From Brachybacterium vulturis (GTDB lineage: Bacteria > Actinomycetota > Actinomycetes > Actinomycetales > Dermabacteraceae), in assembly GCF_002407185.1 (NCBI RefSeq), contig NZ_CP023563.1:682001-746000 (forward strand): a DNA stretch of 64,000 nucleotides, written 5' to 3'. The notes beneath the pieces were generated by a model, which had not been told where the DNA came from, did no database searches, and saw only the letters and a program-made list of their open reading frames with translations. Of the stretch, positions 43,283 through 52,596 are shown piece by piece; the stretch's first letter is position 1, and each line of letters opens with the position of its first letter. The translations under genes were made by a program, and so were the position numbers.

Positions 43283-44635
43283 ATGGTTCTGGGAATGCCG
43301 CGAAAGCTGGTCTTCGGCTACATCGCGCTCGCCATCTTCATGGCCGGCGACGGCTTCGAGCTCACCTTCCTCTCTCGGTATCTCGTGACCGAGCACGGGT
43401 TCACCCCGCAGCAGGCCGGGCTGTGCTTCACGGTCTACGGTCTCGTGGTCGCGATCTCCGCCTGGACCACCGGGGTGCTGGCCGAGACCTTCGGCCCCAA
43501 GCGGCTGATGCTGCTGGGCGGCGTCCTCTGGATCGCCCTACACACCCTGTTCCTCTCCGTCGGGATCGCCGACCCCGTTCTCGCCGTCGCCACCTACGGC
43601 CTCCGGGGCATTGCCTATCCGCTGTTCATGTACTCGTTCGTGGTGCTCATCGCCGAATCGACCGAGCCCGCTCGGCTGGCGAGTGCGATGGGATGGTTCT
43701 GGGCCGCCTTCTCCGTGGGGCTGGGCACGCTCGGGGCCTTCATCCCGTCGGTGACGATCCCCGCGATCGGCGAGCTCGCGACGTTGTGGATGGCGCCCGC
43801 ATTCGTCGGCACCGGAACCCTCATCTGCCTGTTCCTCGTGCCCGGCGCCCCGAAGGGCGCCCTGTCCGAGCAGGTGCTCACCCGGCAGGAGAAGACGCGC
43901 GAGCTGCTGCGCGGCGTGACGATCCTCGCGGAGAAGCCGCAGATCTCGCTCGCCGTCGTGATCCGGGTGTTGTGCAACCTCACCCTGTACGGGTTCCCGC
44001 TGATGATGCCGCTCTACCTGACCGGCGTGTACCCCGACTCCCAGGAGTGGTTCACCCAGGCCGAGTGGATCCGTCTGTGGGCGGTCATCTCCGCGATCCA
44101 GATCCTCACGAACATCCTCTGGGGCCGGCTCGGCGATCGCTACGGCTGGATGCGCCAGATGCGCTGGTTCGGCTTCGTGGGGATGGCGGCAGCGACCCTC
44201 GGCTTCGGCTACTTCCCCCACCTCTTCGGCAGCAACCTGGTGATGATGTACGTCGCCGGAGTGCTCTTCTCGATCTCCGTGACGGCCTTCGTGCCGATGG
44301 GCGCAATCTTCCCGGCCCTGGCTCCCGAGCACCGCGGGGCAGCGATCTCCGCGCACAATTTGGCGTCGGGGCTGACCACCTTCCTCGGCCCGGCGATCGT
44401 CACCGTCTTCCAGCCGCTGATCGGGTCGCTCGGCGTGATCTGGGTGTACGCGGTGCTCATGCTCCTGGGCACGGTGACCACCGTTGTCATCCGGCCCCCG
44501 CAGCCCGGCATCACCGATGCCGCCGGCCGCCCGCTGAGTCGCGCGGAGAAGGCACGTGCTCGCGCCGAGGCCGCTGCCTGCGCCGGGTCCGGTACCGGTG
44601 CGGACGAGGAGCCCCGGCTCGTTCCCGCGTCCTGA
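43283..44635 (+). CDS. MFS transporter, polyol permease (RbtT/DalT/CsbX) type
   Basis: This 450-aa permease has about 12 membrane segments and the opening FMAGDGFELTFLSRYLVTEHGF, which resembles the RbtT/DalT/CsbX family of ribitol and arabitol transporters. Further family features are FMYSFVVLIAESTEPARLASAMGWFWAAF and the central NLTLYGFPLMMPLYLTGVYP. It is followed by a polyol-type dehydrogenase and an AraC regulator on the same strand, forming a compact uptake-and-oxidation locus. GAAGGAGTGCA precedes the ATG. Confidence 0.82.
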   Translation: MVLGMPRKLVFGYIALAIFMAGDGFELTFLSRYLVTEHGFTPQQAGLCFTVYGLVVAISAWTTGVLAETFGPKRLMLLGGVLWIALHTLFLSVGIADPVLAVATYGLRGIAYPLFMYSFVVLIAESTEPARLASAMGWFWAAFSVGLGTLGAFIPSVTIPAIGELATLWMAPAFVGTGTLICLFLVPGAPKGALSEQVLTRQEKTRELLRGVTILAEKPQISLAVVIRVLCNLTLYGFPLMMPLYLTGVYPDSQEWFTQAEWIRLWAVISAIQILTNILWGRLGDRYGWMRQMRWFGFVGMAAATLGFGYFPHLFGSNLVMMYVAGVLFSISVTAFVPMGAIFPALAPEHRGAAISAHNLASGLTTFLGPAIVTVFQPLIGSLGVIWVYAVLMLLGTVTTVVIRPPQPGITDAAGRPLSRAEKARARAEAAACAGSGTGADEEPRLVPAS

Positions 44636-44705
44636 CCCCCGTGCTCTGACCTTCTCCACGCCCAGCCAGTACCTCCCTGCCCCGCCCCGACGAAAGGTGC
44701 ATCCC

Positions 44706-45836
44706 ATGACCGACGCGACCCAGACCACCGCCCCGAGCCCCGCCGCGGAGCGCTCCGGAGCGGACCCGGCGAGTACGAATGGCACCATGCGGGCCGTTGT
44801 CCTGCAGGAGCCGGGCCGTATAACGATCGAGGACGTCCCGCGACCGGGGAAGCCAGGGTCCGGTGAGGTGCGCATCGCCATGCACACCGTCGGCATCTGC
44901 GGCTCCGACGTGCATTACTTCACCCACGGGGCGATCGGTGACTTCGTCCTCGAGGCGCCGATGGTCCTCGGCCACGAAGGCTCCGGCACCGTCATCTCCG
45001 TCGGCGAGGGGGTCGAGCACCTCGCCCCCGGGGACCGCGTGTGCATGGAGCCGGGCATCCCGGACGCCCGCTCCCGCGCCGCCCGCGAGGGCATGTACAA
45101 CGTCGATCCCGCGGTCCGGTTCTGGGCCACCCCGCCGTACGACGGCTGCCTCGCCGAGGAGGTCGTCCACCCGGCCGAGTACACCTACGCCCTGCCCGAC
45201 TCCCTCTCCTTCGCGGAGGGCGCGCTCATCGAACCGTTCGCGGTCGGCATGCAGGCGGCGACCAAAGCCCGTCTGCGACCCGGCGACATCGCCGCCGTGG
45301 TGGGCTGCGGAACGATCGGCATCATGACCGCGATCGCCGCGCTGAACGGCGGCGCGTCCCGGGTCTACGTCTCCGATCTCGCCCCCGAGAAGCTTGCACT
45401 GATCGACGGCATCTCCGGGCTGATCCCGGTCAACGCCTCTCGGGAGGATCTGGGCGAGCGCGTCCGGCAGGACACCGGGGGCTGGGGCCCGCAGGCCGTC
45501 TTCGAGGCCTCGGGAGCGGCCGGCTCCTACGAGTCGATCTGGGACGTGCCCGCTCCGGGCGGCGTGCTCGTCGTGGTCGGCATGCCCGCGCGTCCGGTCA
45601 GCTTCGACACCACCAAGGCGCAGGTGCGCGAGCTGCGCATCGAGACGGTGTTCCGCTACGCGAACGTCTACCAGAAGGCCGTCGACCTCGCCGCCGGAGA
45701 GGGTGTGGACCTGGGACGCTTCGTCACGCAGACATTCCCGGTCTCGGATGCGGTCGCGGTGTTCGAGCGAGGTGCGCAGGGGCGGCCGACGGACATCAAG
45801 CTCCAGCTCACCTTCGCGGACGTCGCCGCCGGCTGA
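44706..45836 (+). CDS. Zinc-dependent polyol dehydrogenase (sorbitol/xylitol type)
   Basis: This 376-aa medium-chain dehydrogenase should oxidise a polyol to a ketose with NAD. Catalytic zinc ligands are C65 (GICGSDVHY), H90 and E91 (LGHEGSG); the Rossmann motif is [12 protein letters not shown]. The family's structural-zinc loop, usually four cysteines before YNLCP, here reads [18 protein letters not shown] with none. That loss is known in some sorbitol dehydrogenases. A 27-residue N-terminal extension precedes the usual start. It is between the polyol permease and the AraC regulator. Confidence 0.88.
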   Translation: MTDATQTTAPSPAAERSGADPASTNGTMRAVVLQEPGRITIEDVPRPGKPGSGEVRIAMHTVGICGSDVHYFTHGAIGDFVLEAPMVLGHEGSGTVISVGEGVEHLAPGDRVCMEPGIPDARSRAAREGMYNVDPAVRFWATPPYDGCLAEEVVHPAEYTYALPDSLSFAEGALIEPFAVGMQAATKARLRPGDIAAVVGCGTIGIMTAIAALNGGASRVYVSDLAPEKLALIDGISGLIPVNASREDLGERVRQDTGGWGPQAVFEASGAAGSYESIWDVPAPGGVLVVVGMPARPVSFDTTKAQVRELRIETVFRYANVYQKAVDLAAGEGVDLGRFVTQTFPVSDAVAVFERGAQGRPTDIKLQLTFADVAAG

Positions 45837-45913
45837 GGTCGCGCCCCACCGGCGGCGTCCCGGGAGCGGACTACAGTGGTCCTGTCCGCGTGACACCTCC
45901 CGGAGGAGGGCAG

Positions 45914-46801
45914 ATGGCCGCCTCGGCAGATCTCGTGGAGTCCGTCCGAGAGCTCGTCGTGATGGACTCGGCGAGCGCCCTGCGCTGGTTCCAGCACGAC
46001 TACCCTCATCCGCTCGCGCGCTGGCACCACCATCCCGAGATCGAGATCCACCTCATCACCGGCTCGTCCGGAACGGCGCAGATCGGCAGCGCGGCCCGGG
46101 CCTTCGGTCCCGGCGCCCTGTACCTGATCGGCTCCGAGCTGCCGCACAACTGGGTCTCCTCGGTCGAGGAGGGCGAGATGGTCCGCGGACGTGACCTGCT
46201 GATCCAGGCCGATCCCGAGCTGCTCATCCGGCTCGCGGACCTGGTGCCGGACCTGAACCGGATCCCGCCCCTGCTCGCCACGGCGCGGTACGGGATCCAG
46301 TACACGGGGGCCACCCGAGAACGCGCGGTGCAGGTCCTCGAGGACATCCGCGACCGGCGCGGGGCGATGCGGTTCGCGGGCCTGCTCGAGCTGTTGGACC
46401 TGCTGGCCGGAGCCGCGACCCACGAGCGCGAGGTGCTCTCGGAACAGATCATCGACGCACCGCTGGGCACCGACGACTCCGAGATCTTCCACCGCGCGGT
46501 GACCTACCTCCACGAGCATCTGGCCGAGCGCGTCCAGCTGGCCGACATCGCCCACGAGATCCGGATGAGCGAGACCCACGTCTCGCGCCTCTTCTCGCGA
46601 GCGACGGGGGTGGGGTTCGCCCGCACCGTGATCCGGCTGCGGGTCTCCGAGGCCTGCCGCCTCCTGCTGCGCACCGACCTGCCGGTGGCAGACGTCTGCT
46701 TCCGCGCGGGGTTCACCAACCTGTCGAACTTCAACCGTCGCTTCCGGGAGGAGACGGGCACGACGCCGCGGGCGTACCGGGCCGCGCAGATGACCGAGTA
46801 G
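45914..46801 (+). CDS. AraC-family transcriptional regulator
   Basis: This 295-aa regulator has an N-terminal cupin-like sensor (LARWHHHPEIEIHLITGSSG, about 30-100) and two C-terminal helix-turn-helix motifs of AraC type, from LADIAHEIRMSETHVSRLFSRATG to VADVCFRAGFTNLSNFNRRFREETG. GGAGGAGGG precedes the ATG. As the third gene of the polyol locus it probably activates the transporter and dehydrogenase in response to their substrate. Confidence 0.88.
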   Translation: MAASADLVESVRELVVMDSASALRWFQHDYPHPLARWHHHPEIEIHLITGSSGTAQIGSAARAFGPGALYLIGSELPHNWVSSVEEGEMVRGRDLLIQADPELLIRLADLVPDLNRIPPLLATARYGIQYTGATRERAVQVLEDIRDRRGAMRFAGLLELLDLLAGAATHEREVLSEQIIDAPLGTDDSEIFHRAVTYLHEHLAERVQLADIAHEIRMSETHVSRLFSRATGVGFARTVIRLRVSEACRLLLRTDLPVADVCFRAGFTNLSNFNRRFREETGTTPRAYRAAQMTE

Positions 46802-46846
46802 CCGACCCGGCCCCGACCCCCAGAAGCCCAGCGCCGCACTGCACCC

Positions 46847-47776
46847 TCAGCGCCAGTCGTAGTCGACCACCACCGGGGAGTGGTCCGAGAGCCGGGTGCC
46901 GTGATGCTCCCGATCCACGGCGACCCGGAGCGCGGTGCGCGCCAGACGGGGCGTGGCCAGGTGGTAGTCGAGGCGCCAGCCGGCATCGTTGGCGAACGAC
47001 TGCCCCAGCCAGGACCACCAGGAGTACGGGCCGTCGCGGTCGGGGTGCAGGTGCCGCACCACGTCGACGAGCGTGCGCGGCGACAGCTGCTGTCCCAGCC
47101 ACTCGCGCTCCTCGGGGAGGAACCCGTCGTTGTTCTGGTTCCGACGCCAGGCGGCGACGTCCTGCCGAGTGTGGGCGATGTTCAGGTCGCCCATCAGCAG
47201 GAACTCCCGGCCCGCTGCCGCGGCGGCGCGACGGGTGCGGGTGAGATAGCGGGAGAACGCCGCCATGAACCCCATCTTCCGCGCGTACCTGGCACCGCCG
47301 TCGGGGGCCTCCCGCATCCGCTCCGCCCGCTGCAGGTGTGCGGGCAGACCGCCCTTGGGCAGGTAGAGGCACGCGATCGTGAGCGGTACGTCGACGAGGT
47401 CGACCTCGAGATAGCGGCCCTCGGCGGCGAAGCGGCCCAGACCGCGGGAGAGCGGGACCTGATCGGGGGCGACAGCGCCCCTCGTCGTCGGCCCCGGGGC
47501 GAGAGCGGGCCCGCCCACGAGAGCGGTTCCGCTCCAGGTGCGGACCGCCGCCGGCGGGTGCCGGGTGAGCACCGCGACGCCGTTGCGACCGGGCAGGGTG
47601 CCGAGGTCGAGCGCGACATGATGGTCGCCGAAGGCACCGTCGGGGAGCTTGTCCTGCTGGGCCCGGATCTCCTGGAGGGCGATCACGTCGGCGTCCCGCT
47701 CGGCGAGCCAGCCGCCGAACCCCCGCCGGTGCGCAGCACGGATCCCGTTGATGTTGGCGGTGGCGATGCGGAGCAT
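46847..47776 (-). CDS. xth: Exodeoxyribonuclease III (AP endonuclease)
   Basis: ExoIII repairs abasic sites and 3' blocks in DNA. The 309-aa protein has the exonuclease-endonuclease-phosphatase fold: RIATANINGIRAA, catalytic E in DVIALQEIRA, Y/D in ACLYLPKGG, DLNIAH and the closing RLSDHSPVVVDY. All metal-binding residues are present. It is convergent with the AraC gene and stands apart from its neighbours. Confidence 0.93.
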   Translation of the reverse strand: MLRIATANINGIRAAHRRGFGGWLAERDADVIALQEIRAQQDKLPDGAFGDHHVALDLGTLPGRNGVAVLTRHPPAAVRTWSGTALVGGPALAPGPTTRGAVAPDQVPLSRGLGRFAAEGRYLEVDLVDVPLTIACLYLPKGGLPAHLQRAERMREAPDGGARYARKMGFMAAFSRYLTRTRRAAAAAGREFLLMGDLNIAHTRQDVAAWRRNQNNDGFLPEEREWLGQQLSPRTLVDVVRHLHPDRDGPYSWWSWLGQSFANDAGWRLDYHLATPRLARTALRVAVDREHHGTRLSDHSPVVVDYDWR

Positions 47777-47836
47777 GGCCTGAGGTTACGTGTCCCGACC
47801 TCTTCGTCCTCCCGCTGACGCTGCGGGGGTGGCGGC

Positions 47837-49483
47837 TCAGGTCACGTTCAGCTGGCGGCGGCGCAGTCCGAGCAGCCCGATCGCCGCCGCGGCCACGGCG
47901 ACCGCGGTGACCACGAGGAACGGGGTCAGGGCGAACTCCTCGACCGGCACTGCGGCGAGGTGGTGGAGCGGCGAGAGGCTCCGGAGCCCGTCCGGCAGGT
48001 CCAGCAGCGCGGCGAACAGCTCCACGACGCCCAGCACCGCCACGGCGACCCAGCCCAGCGCCGCCATCAGGCGCGGCAGCCAGCCGAACAGGGCCGTGCA
48101 CAGTCCGAGCACGCACAGCGCGGCCGGCACCACGGCCAGGTGGGCGAGCAGGACCTCGCCCACCAGGTCCCCGTCGCCGGTCACCAGCGCCGCGGCGAGT
48201 CCGGTCCCCAGCCCGGTGACCGTCGCGAGCAGCAGGATCCTCGCCGCGATGACCAGCACGTGCGAGGCGCTCCAGACGACGCGGCTCACCGGGGTGGCCA
48301 GCACGGCGTCAGCGCGACCGGAGCCCTCCTCGGCGCGGAGGGTCTGCATCGCGTACACGGCGTAGGCGGCGGCGAAGATGACCACGAACGAGCCGAGGAA
48401 GGCCGTGTAGCCCTGCACCAGCGCCTCGGTGCCGAAGATGGCGCTGAGCTCGTCGGGCATCCCGTCGCCGGCATCGATCATCGCCTGGGTGAAGGCGCCG
48501 TCGATGATGCCGAGCAGGAGGATCGCGGTCCCCCAGCCCAGGAGCCCTCCGCGCTGCAAGCGGGCGGCGAGGCCCGTCGCACTGCCCAGCCAGGGGTGTG
48601 CGTGGGCCCTCCCGGGACGGGTGGCGACGAAGCTGGCGCTGAAGTCGCGGCGTCGCTGCAGCCCGAACGCGAGGGCCACGGCGGCCAGGGCCAGGGCTGC
48701 GGACAGCAGCAGCGGGGCCCACCGGTCGTGGACGTACGGAGCGGTCTGCGCCGCCCAGCCCAGCGGTGAGACCCACGACAGCGCGCTCCCGCCCACCGCG
48801 ACCATGTCGCCCAGGGCGCGCAGCAGGAAGGCGGCTCCGAGCACCGCCCCGGCCATCCCGGACGCGGCGCGGGAGAACTCGCTGAGCTGCGAGGTCACCG
48901 CAGCCACGCCGGCGAAGACCATCCCGGTCAGGCCGGTGGCGAGACCGGCCAGGAGCGAACCCGTCACCGCATATCCGACGCCGACGGCGAGGACCGCCAC
49001 CACGGCGGCCACCACGGCGTTCGCGAGCAGGGCGACGACGAGCGCCGCGGTGAGGGCGGTGTGCCGACCGGTGACGTTCGCGCGGATCAGCTCGGCGCGC
49101 CCGGACTGCTCCTCACCGCGGGTGTGCCGAGTGATCAGGAAGATGTTCATCAGGGCGGACAGGAGGAACAGGTACGGCATGTAGCCGGCGGCGAAGAACC
49201 GCGCATAGGTGGGGGCGTCCAGCCCGAAGGCCGGGCCGGTGAACATCCGACCCACCGGCTGCGCGAGCATCACGGTGAGATTCCCCAGGTCCGCCTGCTG
49301 CGGCGCGAGCTGCGGCAGGGCGGCACCGATGTAGACCACCAGCAGGCCGTGGCCCGCGATCCAGGCGGGCAGGCGGATCCGGTCCCGGCGCAGCACCAGC
49401 CGGATCAGGGTGCGCAGGCCGGAGAGCGAGGAGGCGGTGCCGTCGCCGGTGCTCGAGGTGGCGAGGTGCGTGTGGGTGGTCAT
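47837..49483 (-). CDS. ABC exporter permease with two membrane halves
   Basis: The 548-aa protein has about 12 membrane segments in two similar halves; each begins with a helix after a short cytoplasmic stretch, and [20 protein letters not shown] in the first half echoes [20 protein letters not shown] in the second. This is the layout of actinobacterial antibiotic-type exporters (tetronasin/SkfF-like). It overlaps the ATPase gene by 4 bp and lies downstream of a TetR gene, so it is regulated with them. Substrate unknown. Confidence 0.82.
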   Translation of the reverse strand: MTTHTHLATSSTGDGTASSLSGLRTLIRLVLRRDRIRLPAWIAGHGLLVVYIGAALPQLAPQQADLGNLTVMLAQPVGRMFTGPAFGLDAPTYARFFAAGYMPYLFLLSALMNIFLITRHTRGEEQSGRAELIRANVTGRHTALTAALVVALLANAVVAAVVAVLAVGVGYAVTGSLLAGLATGLTGMVFAGVAAVTSQLSEFSRAASGMAGAVLGAAFLLRALGDMVAVGGSALSWVSPLGWAAQTAPYVHDRWAPLLLSAALALAAVALAFGLQRRRDFSASFVATRPGRAHAHPWLGSATGLAARLQRGGLLGWGTAILLLGIIDGAFTQAMIDAGDGMPDELSAIFGTEALVQGYTAFLGSFVVIFAAAYAVYAMQTLRAEEGSGRADAVLATPVSRVVWSASHVLVIAARILLLATVTGLGTGLAAALVTGDGDLVGEVLLAHLAVVPAALCVLGLCTALFGWLPRLMAALGWVAVAVLGVVELFAALLDLPDGLRSLSPLHHLAAVPVEEFALTPFLVVTAVAVAAAAIGLLGLRRRQLNVT

Positions 49484-50472
49484 CGGGTCGCCTCCTGGTG
49501 GGGAGCCCTCTGGTCGCCGTGCCCCGCGGAGTCCTCCACCGGCTGGCCGTCGGTCGCTCTGCCGTGCGCGTCCCCGCCGTCCCTGCCGTCCCCGTAGTGC
49601 CGCATCAGCAGCTGCTCGAGCGTCGGCGGGTGCGCCACCAGTGACCGCACCCCGAGCGGGGCCAGTGCCCGGACCACGCCGTCGACCCGGTCGCCGTCGA
49701 CCTGGAAGGAGACGCTGCCGTCCTTCGTGGTGAGGTCATGGATCCCCTCGAGCCGCTCCAGTGCGGCCGCCGACTGCTCCAGCTCGGCGACGAAGGTGGT
49801 GCGGGTCATGTGGCGCAGCTGCGAGAGGGAGCCCGTCTCGACGATCTGTCCCTGGCGGACGATGGAGAGCCGGTCGGCCAGCGCCTCCACCTGCGCGAGG
49901 ATGTGGCTGGAGAGCAGCACCGTCCGCCCGGCGTCCTTCACCTCGCGGATCGCCTGCTGGAAGACCACCTCCATCAGCGGATCCAGTCCGGCCGTCGGCT
50001 CGTCCAGCAGGAGCAGCTCCACCTCGGAGGTGAGTGCCGAGATCAGCGCCACCTTCTGCCGGTTGCCCTTGGAGTAGGTGCGAGCCTTCTTGGAAGGATC
50101 CAGGTCGAAGCGCTCGCACAGCTCGTCGCGCCTGCGCCGGTCCACGCGGCCGCGCAGGCGCGCCAGCAGGTCGATCGCCTCACCTCCGGTGAGGTTGGGC
50201 CACAGCTCCACATCGCCGGGGACGTAGGCCAGCCGGCGGTGCAGGGTGACCGCGTCGCGCCACGGGTCACCGCCCAGCAGGCGGACCGTGCCGCCGTCGG
50301 CGTGCAGCAGGCCCAGCAGCACGCGCATGGTGGTGGACTTGCCGGACCCGTTCGGGCCCAGGAAGCCGTGCACCTCGCCGGGGGCGACCTCGAGGTCGAG
50401 GCCGTCCAGGGCGCGGGTGCGGCCGAAGGTCTTGATCAACCCGTGTGCGGAGATCACGGAACTCGTGCTCAT
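49480..50472 (-). CDS. ABC transporter ATP-binding protein
   Basis: This 330-aa ATPase powers the downstream permease. Walker A is GPNGSGKST, Walker B is [13 protein letters not shown], and the signature is the degenerate YSKGNRQKV instead of LSGGQ, which is common in this exporter group. The C-terminal domain after residue 220 contains the [14 protein letters not shown] block and a charged tail ([12 protein letters not shown] and following) that extends to the overlap with the permease. Confidence 0.88.
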   Translation of the reverse strand: MSTSSVISAHGLIKTFGRTRALDGLDLEVAPGEVHGFLGPNGSGKSTTMRVLLGLLHADGGTVRLLGGDPWRDAVTLHRRLAYVPGDVELWPNLTGGEAIDLLARLRGRVDRRRRDELCERFDLDPSKKARTYSKGNRQKVALISALTSEVELLLLDEPTAGLDPLMEVVFQQAIREVKDAGRTVLLSSHILAQVEALADRLSIVRQGQIVETGSLSQLRHMTRTTFVAELEQSAAALERLEGIHDLTTKDGSVSFQVDGDRVDGVVRALAPLGVRSLVAHPPTLEQLLMRHYGDGRDGGDAHGRATDGQPVEDSAGHGDQRAPHQEATR

Positions 50473-50477
50473 GGCGG

Positions 50478-51155
50478 TCAGTGCTCCTCGTCAGAGGTGG
50501 GACGGGCTGCGGGGGGATCGTCCGGCAGAGCGGCGAGCAGCTCGTCGGCGCTCTGCGTGGTGAGCAGGCCCTGCGAGTAGAGCTCGAGGACCGGCCGGAA
50601 GTAGCGGCTGAGCGACTCCGGGGAGCCGCCGCCGGAGAGGAAGTCGACGCCGAGCAGTCGCGAGACGTGCTCGTGCAGGGTCAGGGCGCCGAGGGACCAC
50701 AGCAGCAGCACCGCGGCGCGATCACGGCGGTACTGGCTGGGCAGGATCATTCCGGCGCGCTCGCCGCTGTCCATGTACTCGAGGGCGTCCTCGAGCATGT
50801 CGTCGATCAGCTCCGCGGTGTGCTCGCCGCCCTCGGTCAGGGCACGGGTGAGATAGCGCAGCAGCCGCGGCGCGTCCTGCAACTGGTGCATGATGGCCAA
50901 GGGGCCGCCGCCCGGTGTGCCGCCGATCGTCTCGCTCTTGCGTGAGCGGACCTGGTCCGTGACGTGCTGATCGCAGGCGGTGCGGAGGACCTGCTTGCTC
51001 CCGTAGTGATGGATGATCAGCGCCTGGGACACCCCGGCCTCGGCCGCGATGGACTTCAGCGACGTCGCACGGAACCCGTGCTCGCCGAACAGCCCGATCG
51101 CCGCGTCCCGGATCCGCTCGATGCTGCTGTGCTCCTGGTCCTCGTCACGTCCCAC
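50478..51155 (-). CDS. TetR-family repressor of the ABC exporter
   Basis: The 225-aa protein has an N-terminal TetR helix-turn-helix ([40 protein letters not shown]) — that block spans residues 14-53 — and a helical ligand domain. It begins with GTG and is the first gene of the transcript with the ATPase 6 bp on. Two perfect TGACTGA/TCAGTCA palindromes overlap its promoter, so autorepression and control of the exporter are very likely. The inducer is probably the exported compound. Confidence 0.9.
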   Translation of the reverse strand: MGRDEDQEHSSIERIRDAAIGLFGEHGFRATSLKSIAAEAGVSQALIIHHYGSKQVLRTACDQHVTDQVRSRKSETIGGTPGGGPLAIMHQLQDAPRLLRYLTRALTEGGEHTAELIDDMLEDALEYMDSGERAGMILPSQYRRDRAAVLLLWSLGALTLHEHVSRLLGVDFLSGGGSPESLSRYFRPVLELYSQGLLTTQSADELLAALPDDPPAARPTSDEEH

Positions 51156-51171
51156 GGCACACCCTATCGTC

Positions 51172-51219
51172 GCTGACTGAATACTCAGTCAGCGTAGGGC
51201 TGACTGAGTGTTCAGTCAA
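51172..51219 (-). promoter_or_regulatory. Promoter with two TetR operators
   Basis: On the minus strand TTGACT (51219-51214) and TACGCT (51196-51191) are 17 bp apart. Two palindromes overlap them: GCTGACTGA-ATAC-TCAGTCAGC (51172-51193, perfect 9-bp arms) and TGACTGA-GTGT-TCAGTCA (51201-51218). Their centres are 27 bp apart. The first covers the start site and the second the -35, a complete block by repressor. Nothing else of note lies between 51220 and 51292. Confidence 0.82.
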
Positions 51220-51292
51220 GGGGGTTCTCGGGGGTGTTCTGGGTCGGCAGGAAGGAGGGTCGGGGTGGCCCGTGGCGTGGCCTGCGGTGCGC

Positions 51293-52360
51293 TCAGGCCA
51301 CCGGGTCGCCCTGTACGGGGCCTTCGGTGTTGGGCTTCCAGCCCAGTGCCGGGGCGACGTGCTCCGCGAAGGTCTCCAGGATGTGCAGGTTCAGCTCGAC
51401 CCCGGCCTGCGAGGGGATGGTGAGCATGAGGGTGTCGGCGGCCTGGACCGCGGCGTCGGCCTGCAGCTGCTCGATGAGCTGGTCGGGCTCGCCGGTGTAG
51501 GTGCGACCGAAGGTGGAGCGGTGCCCATCGATGATGCCGATCTGGTCCGCGCCGTCACCGGGGCGCAGGCCGAACAGCATCCGGTCCTGCTCGGTGACGA
51601 TCGGGAACACGCTGCGGGAGACCGACACCCGCGGGGCGTGGGTGTGCCCGGCCTCGCGCCAGGCGCTGCGATAGCGCTCGATCTGCTCGGCCTGGAGGTC
51701 GCCGAAGGAGGCACCGGTCGCCTCGGTGAGCAGGGTCGAGCTCATGAGGTTCAGGCCCTGACGACCGGTCTGCTCGGCCGTCTCTCGAGAGCCCGCGCCC
51801 CACCAGATCCGGCGGATCAGCTCGGGGGAGTGGGGCTCGATGCGCAGATCGGAGCCCGGCGCGGCGTGGGACATGTCGGGCTGCTTTGCCGCGCGGGCCA
51901 TGCCCTCTCCCTGGATGGCTCGCAGGAAGACCTCGAACTTCTCTCGGGCGATGTCCGCACCGCGGGGGTCGGTCGAGCCGGTATAGCCGAAGGCCTCCCA
52001 GCCGCGGTCCGCGGGTTCGGGGCTGCCGCGGGAGACGCCGAGCGCCACCCGACCGTCGGCGATGAGGTCCAGCGCTGCGGCCTCCTCGGCGAAGTACAGC
52101 GGGTTCTCGTAGCGCATGTCGATCACGCCGGTGCCCACCTCGATCCGCTGCGTGCGCGCGGCGACCGCCGAGAGCAGCGGCATCGGGGAGGCGGACTGCT
52201 GGGCGAAGTGGTGGACCCGGAAGCAGGCGCCGTTCACGCCCAGCTCGTCGGCGCCGACGGAGATGTCGATCGCGTCGTGAAGCATCTGCCGGGCACTGAG
52301 CCCGCCCTGGGCGGGGCTGCCGCCGTAGTGGCCGAAGCTGAGGAATCCGAAGGCACGCAT
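51293..52360 (-). CDS. LLM-class flavin-dependent monooxygenase-like protein
   Basis: This ~355-aa protein has the luciferase-like TIM barrel: FGFLSFGHYGG, GVNGACFRVHHFAQQSASPMPLL and the IEVGTGVIDMRYENPLYFAEEAAALDLIADGRVALGVSRGSP region (spread over about residues 45-115). It would use FMN or F420; which cannot be told here. ATG 52360 is six bases after TACGGT, suggesting a leaderless mRNA; GTG 52366 is an alternative. An imperfect palindrome lies in the promoter. Confidence 0.82.
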   Translation of the reverse strand: MRAFGFLSFGHYGGSPAQGGLSARQMLHDAIDISVGADELGVNGACFRVHHFAQQSASPMPLLSAVAARTQRIEVGTGVIDMRYENPLYFAEEAAALDLIADGRVALGVSRGSPEPADRGWEAFGYTGSTDPRGADIAREKFEVFLRAIQGEGMARAAKQPDMSHAAPGSDLRIEPHSPELIRRIWWGAGSRETAEQTGRQGLNLMSSTLLTEATGASFGDLQAEQIERYRSAWREAGHTHAPRVSVSRSVFPIVTEQDRMLFGLRPGDGADQIGIIDGHRSTFGRTYTGEPDQLIEQLQADAAVQAADTLMLTIPSQAGVELNLHILETFAEHVAPALGWKPNTEGPVQGDPVA

Positions 52361-52366
52361 GGCCAC

Positions 52367-52394
52367 ACCGTACTTGGTGGTTGAGAATTGAACC
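52367..52394 (-). promoter_or_regulatory. Leaderless promoter and palindrome of the LLM gene
   Basis: TACGGT (52372-52367, minus strand) is six bases before ATG 52360. Upstream, GGTT-N8-AACC (52379-52394) is an imperfect 16-bp palindrome lying where a repressor would block the promoter. No adjacent regulator gene exists. The remaining bases up to 52596 show no other clear feature. Confidence 0.4.
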
Positions 52395-52596
52395 AGAGTG
52401 GGGGTGCGCCCGGAGGAGACCTGCGCCCCACTCTCCCTCCGGAGGCAGGAGTCGGGCCCGTCGGCCGCGTACTGTGGAGCGCTCCGCGAGCGGGCCCTGT
52501 CCCCGCCGCCTCGTGCCTCCCCTGTCGTGACGCCGCCCCTGCGCCGTCCCCCGAGGGTGACGCCGCCCCCTCCGCCCCCGATGAACGGACCGCGCC

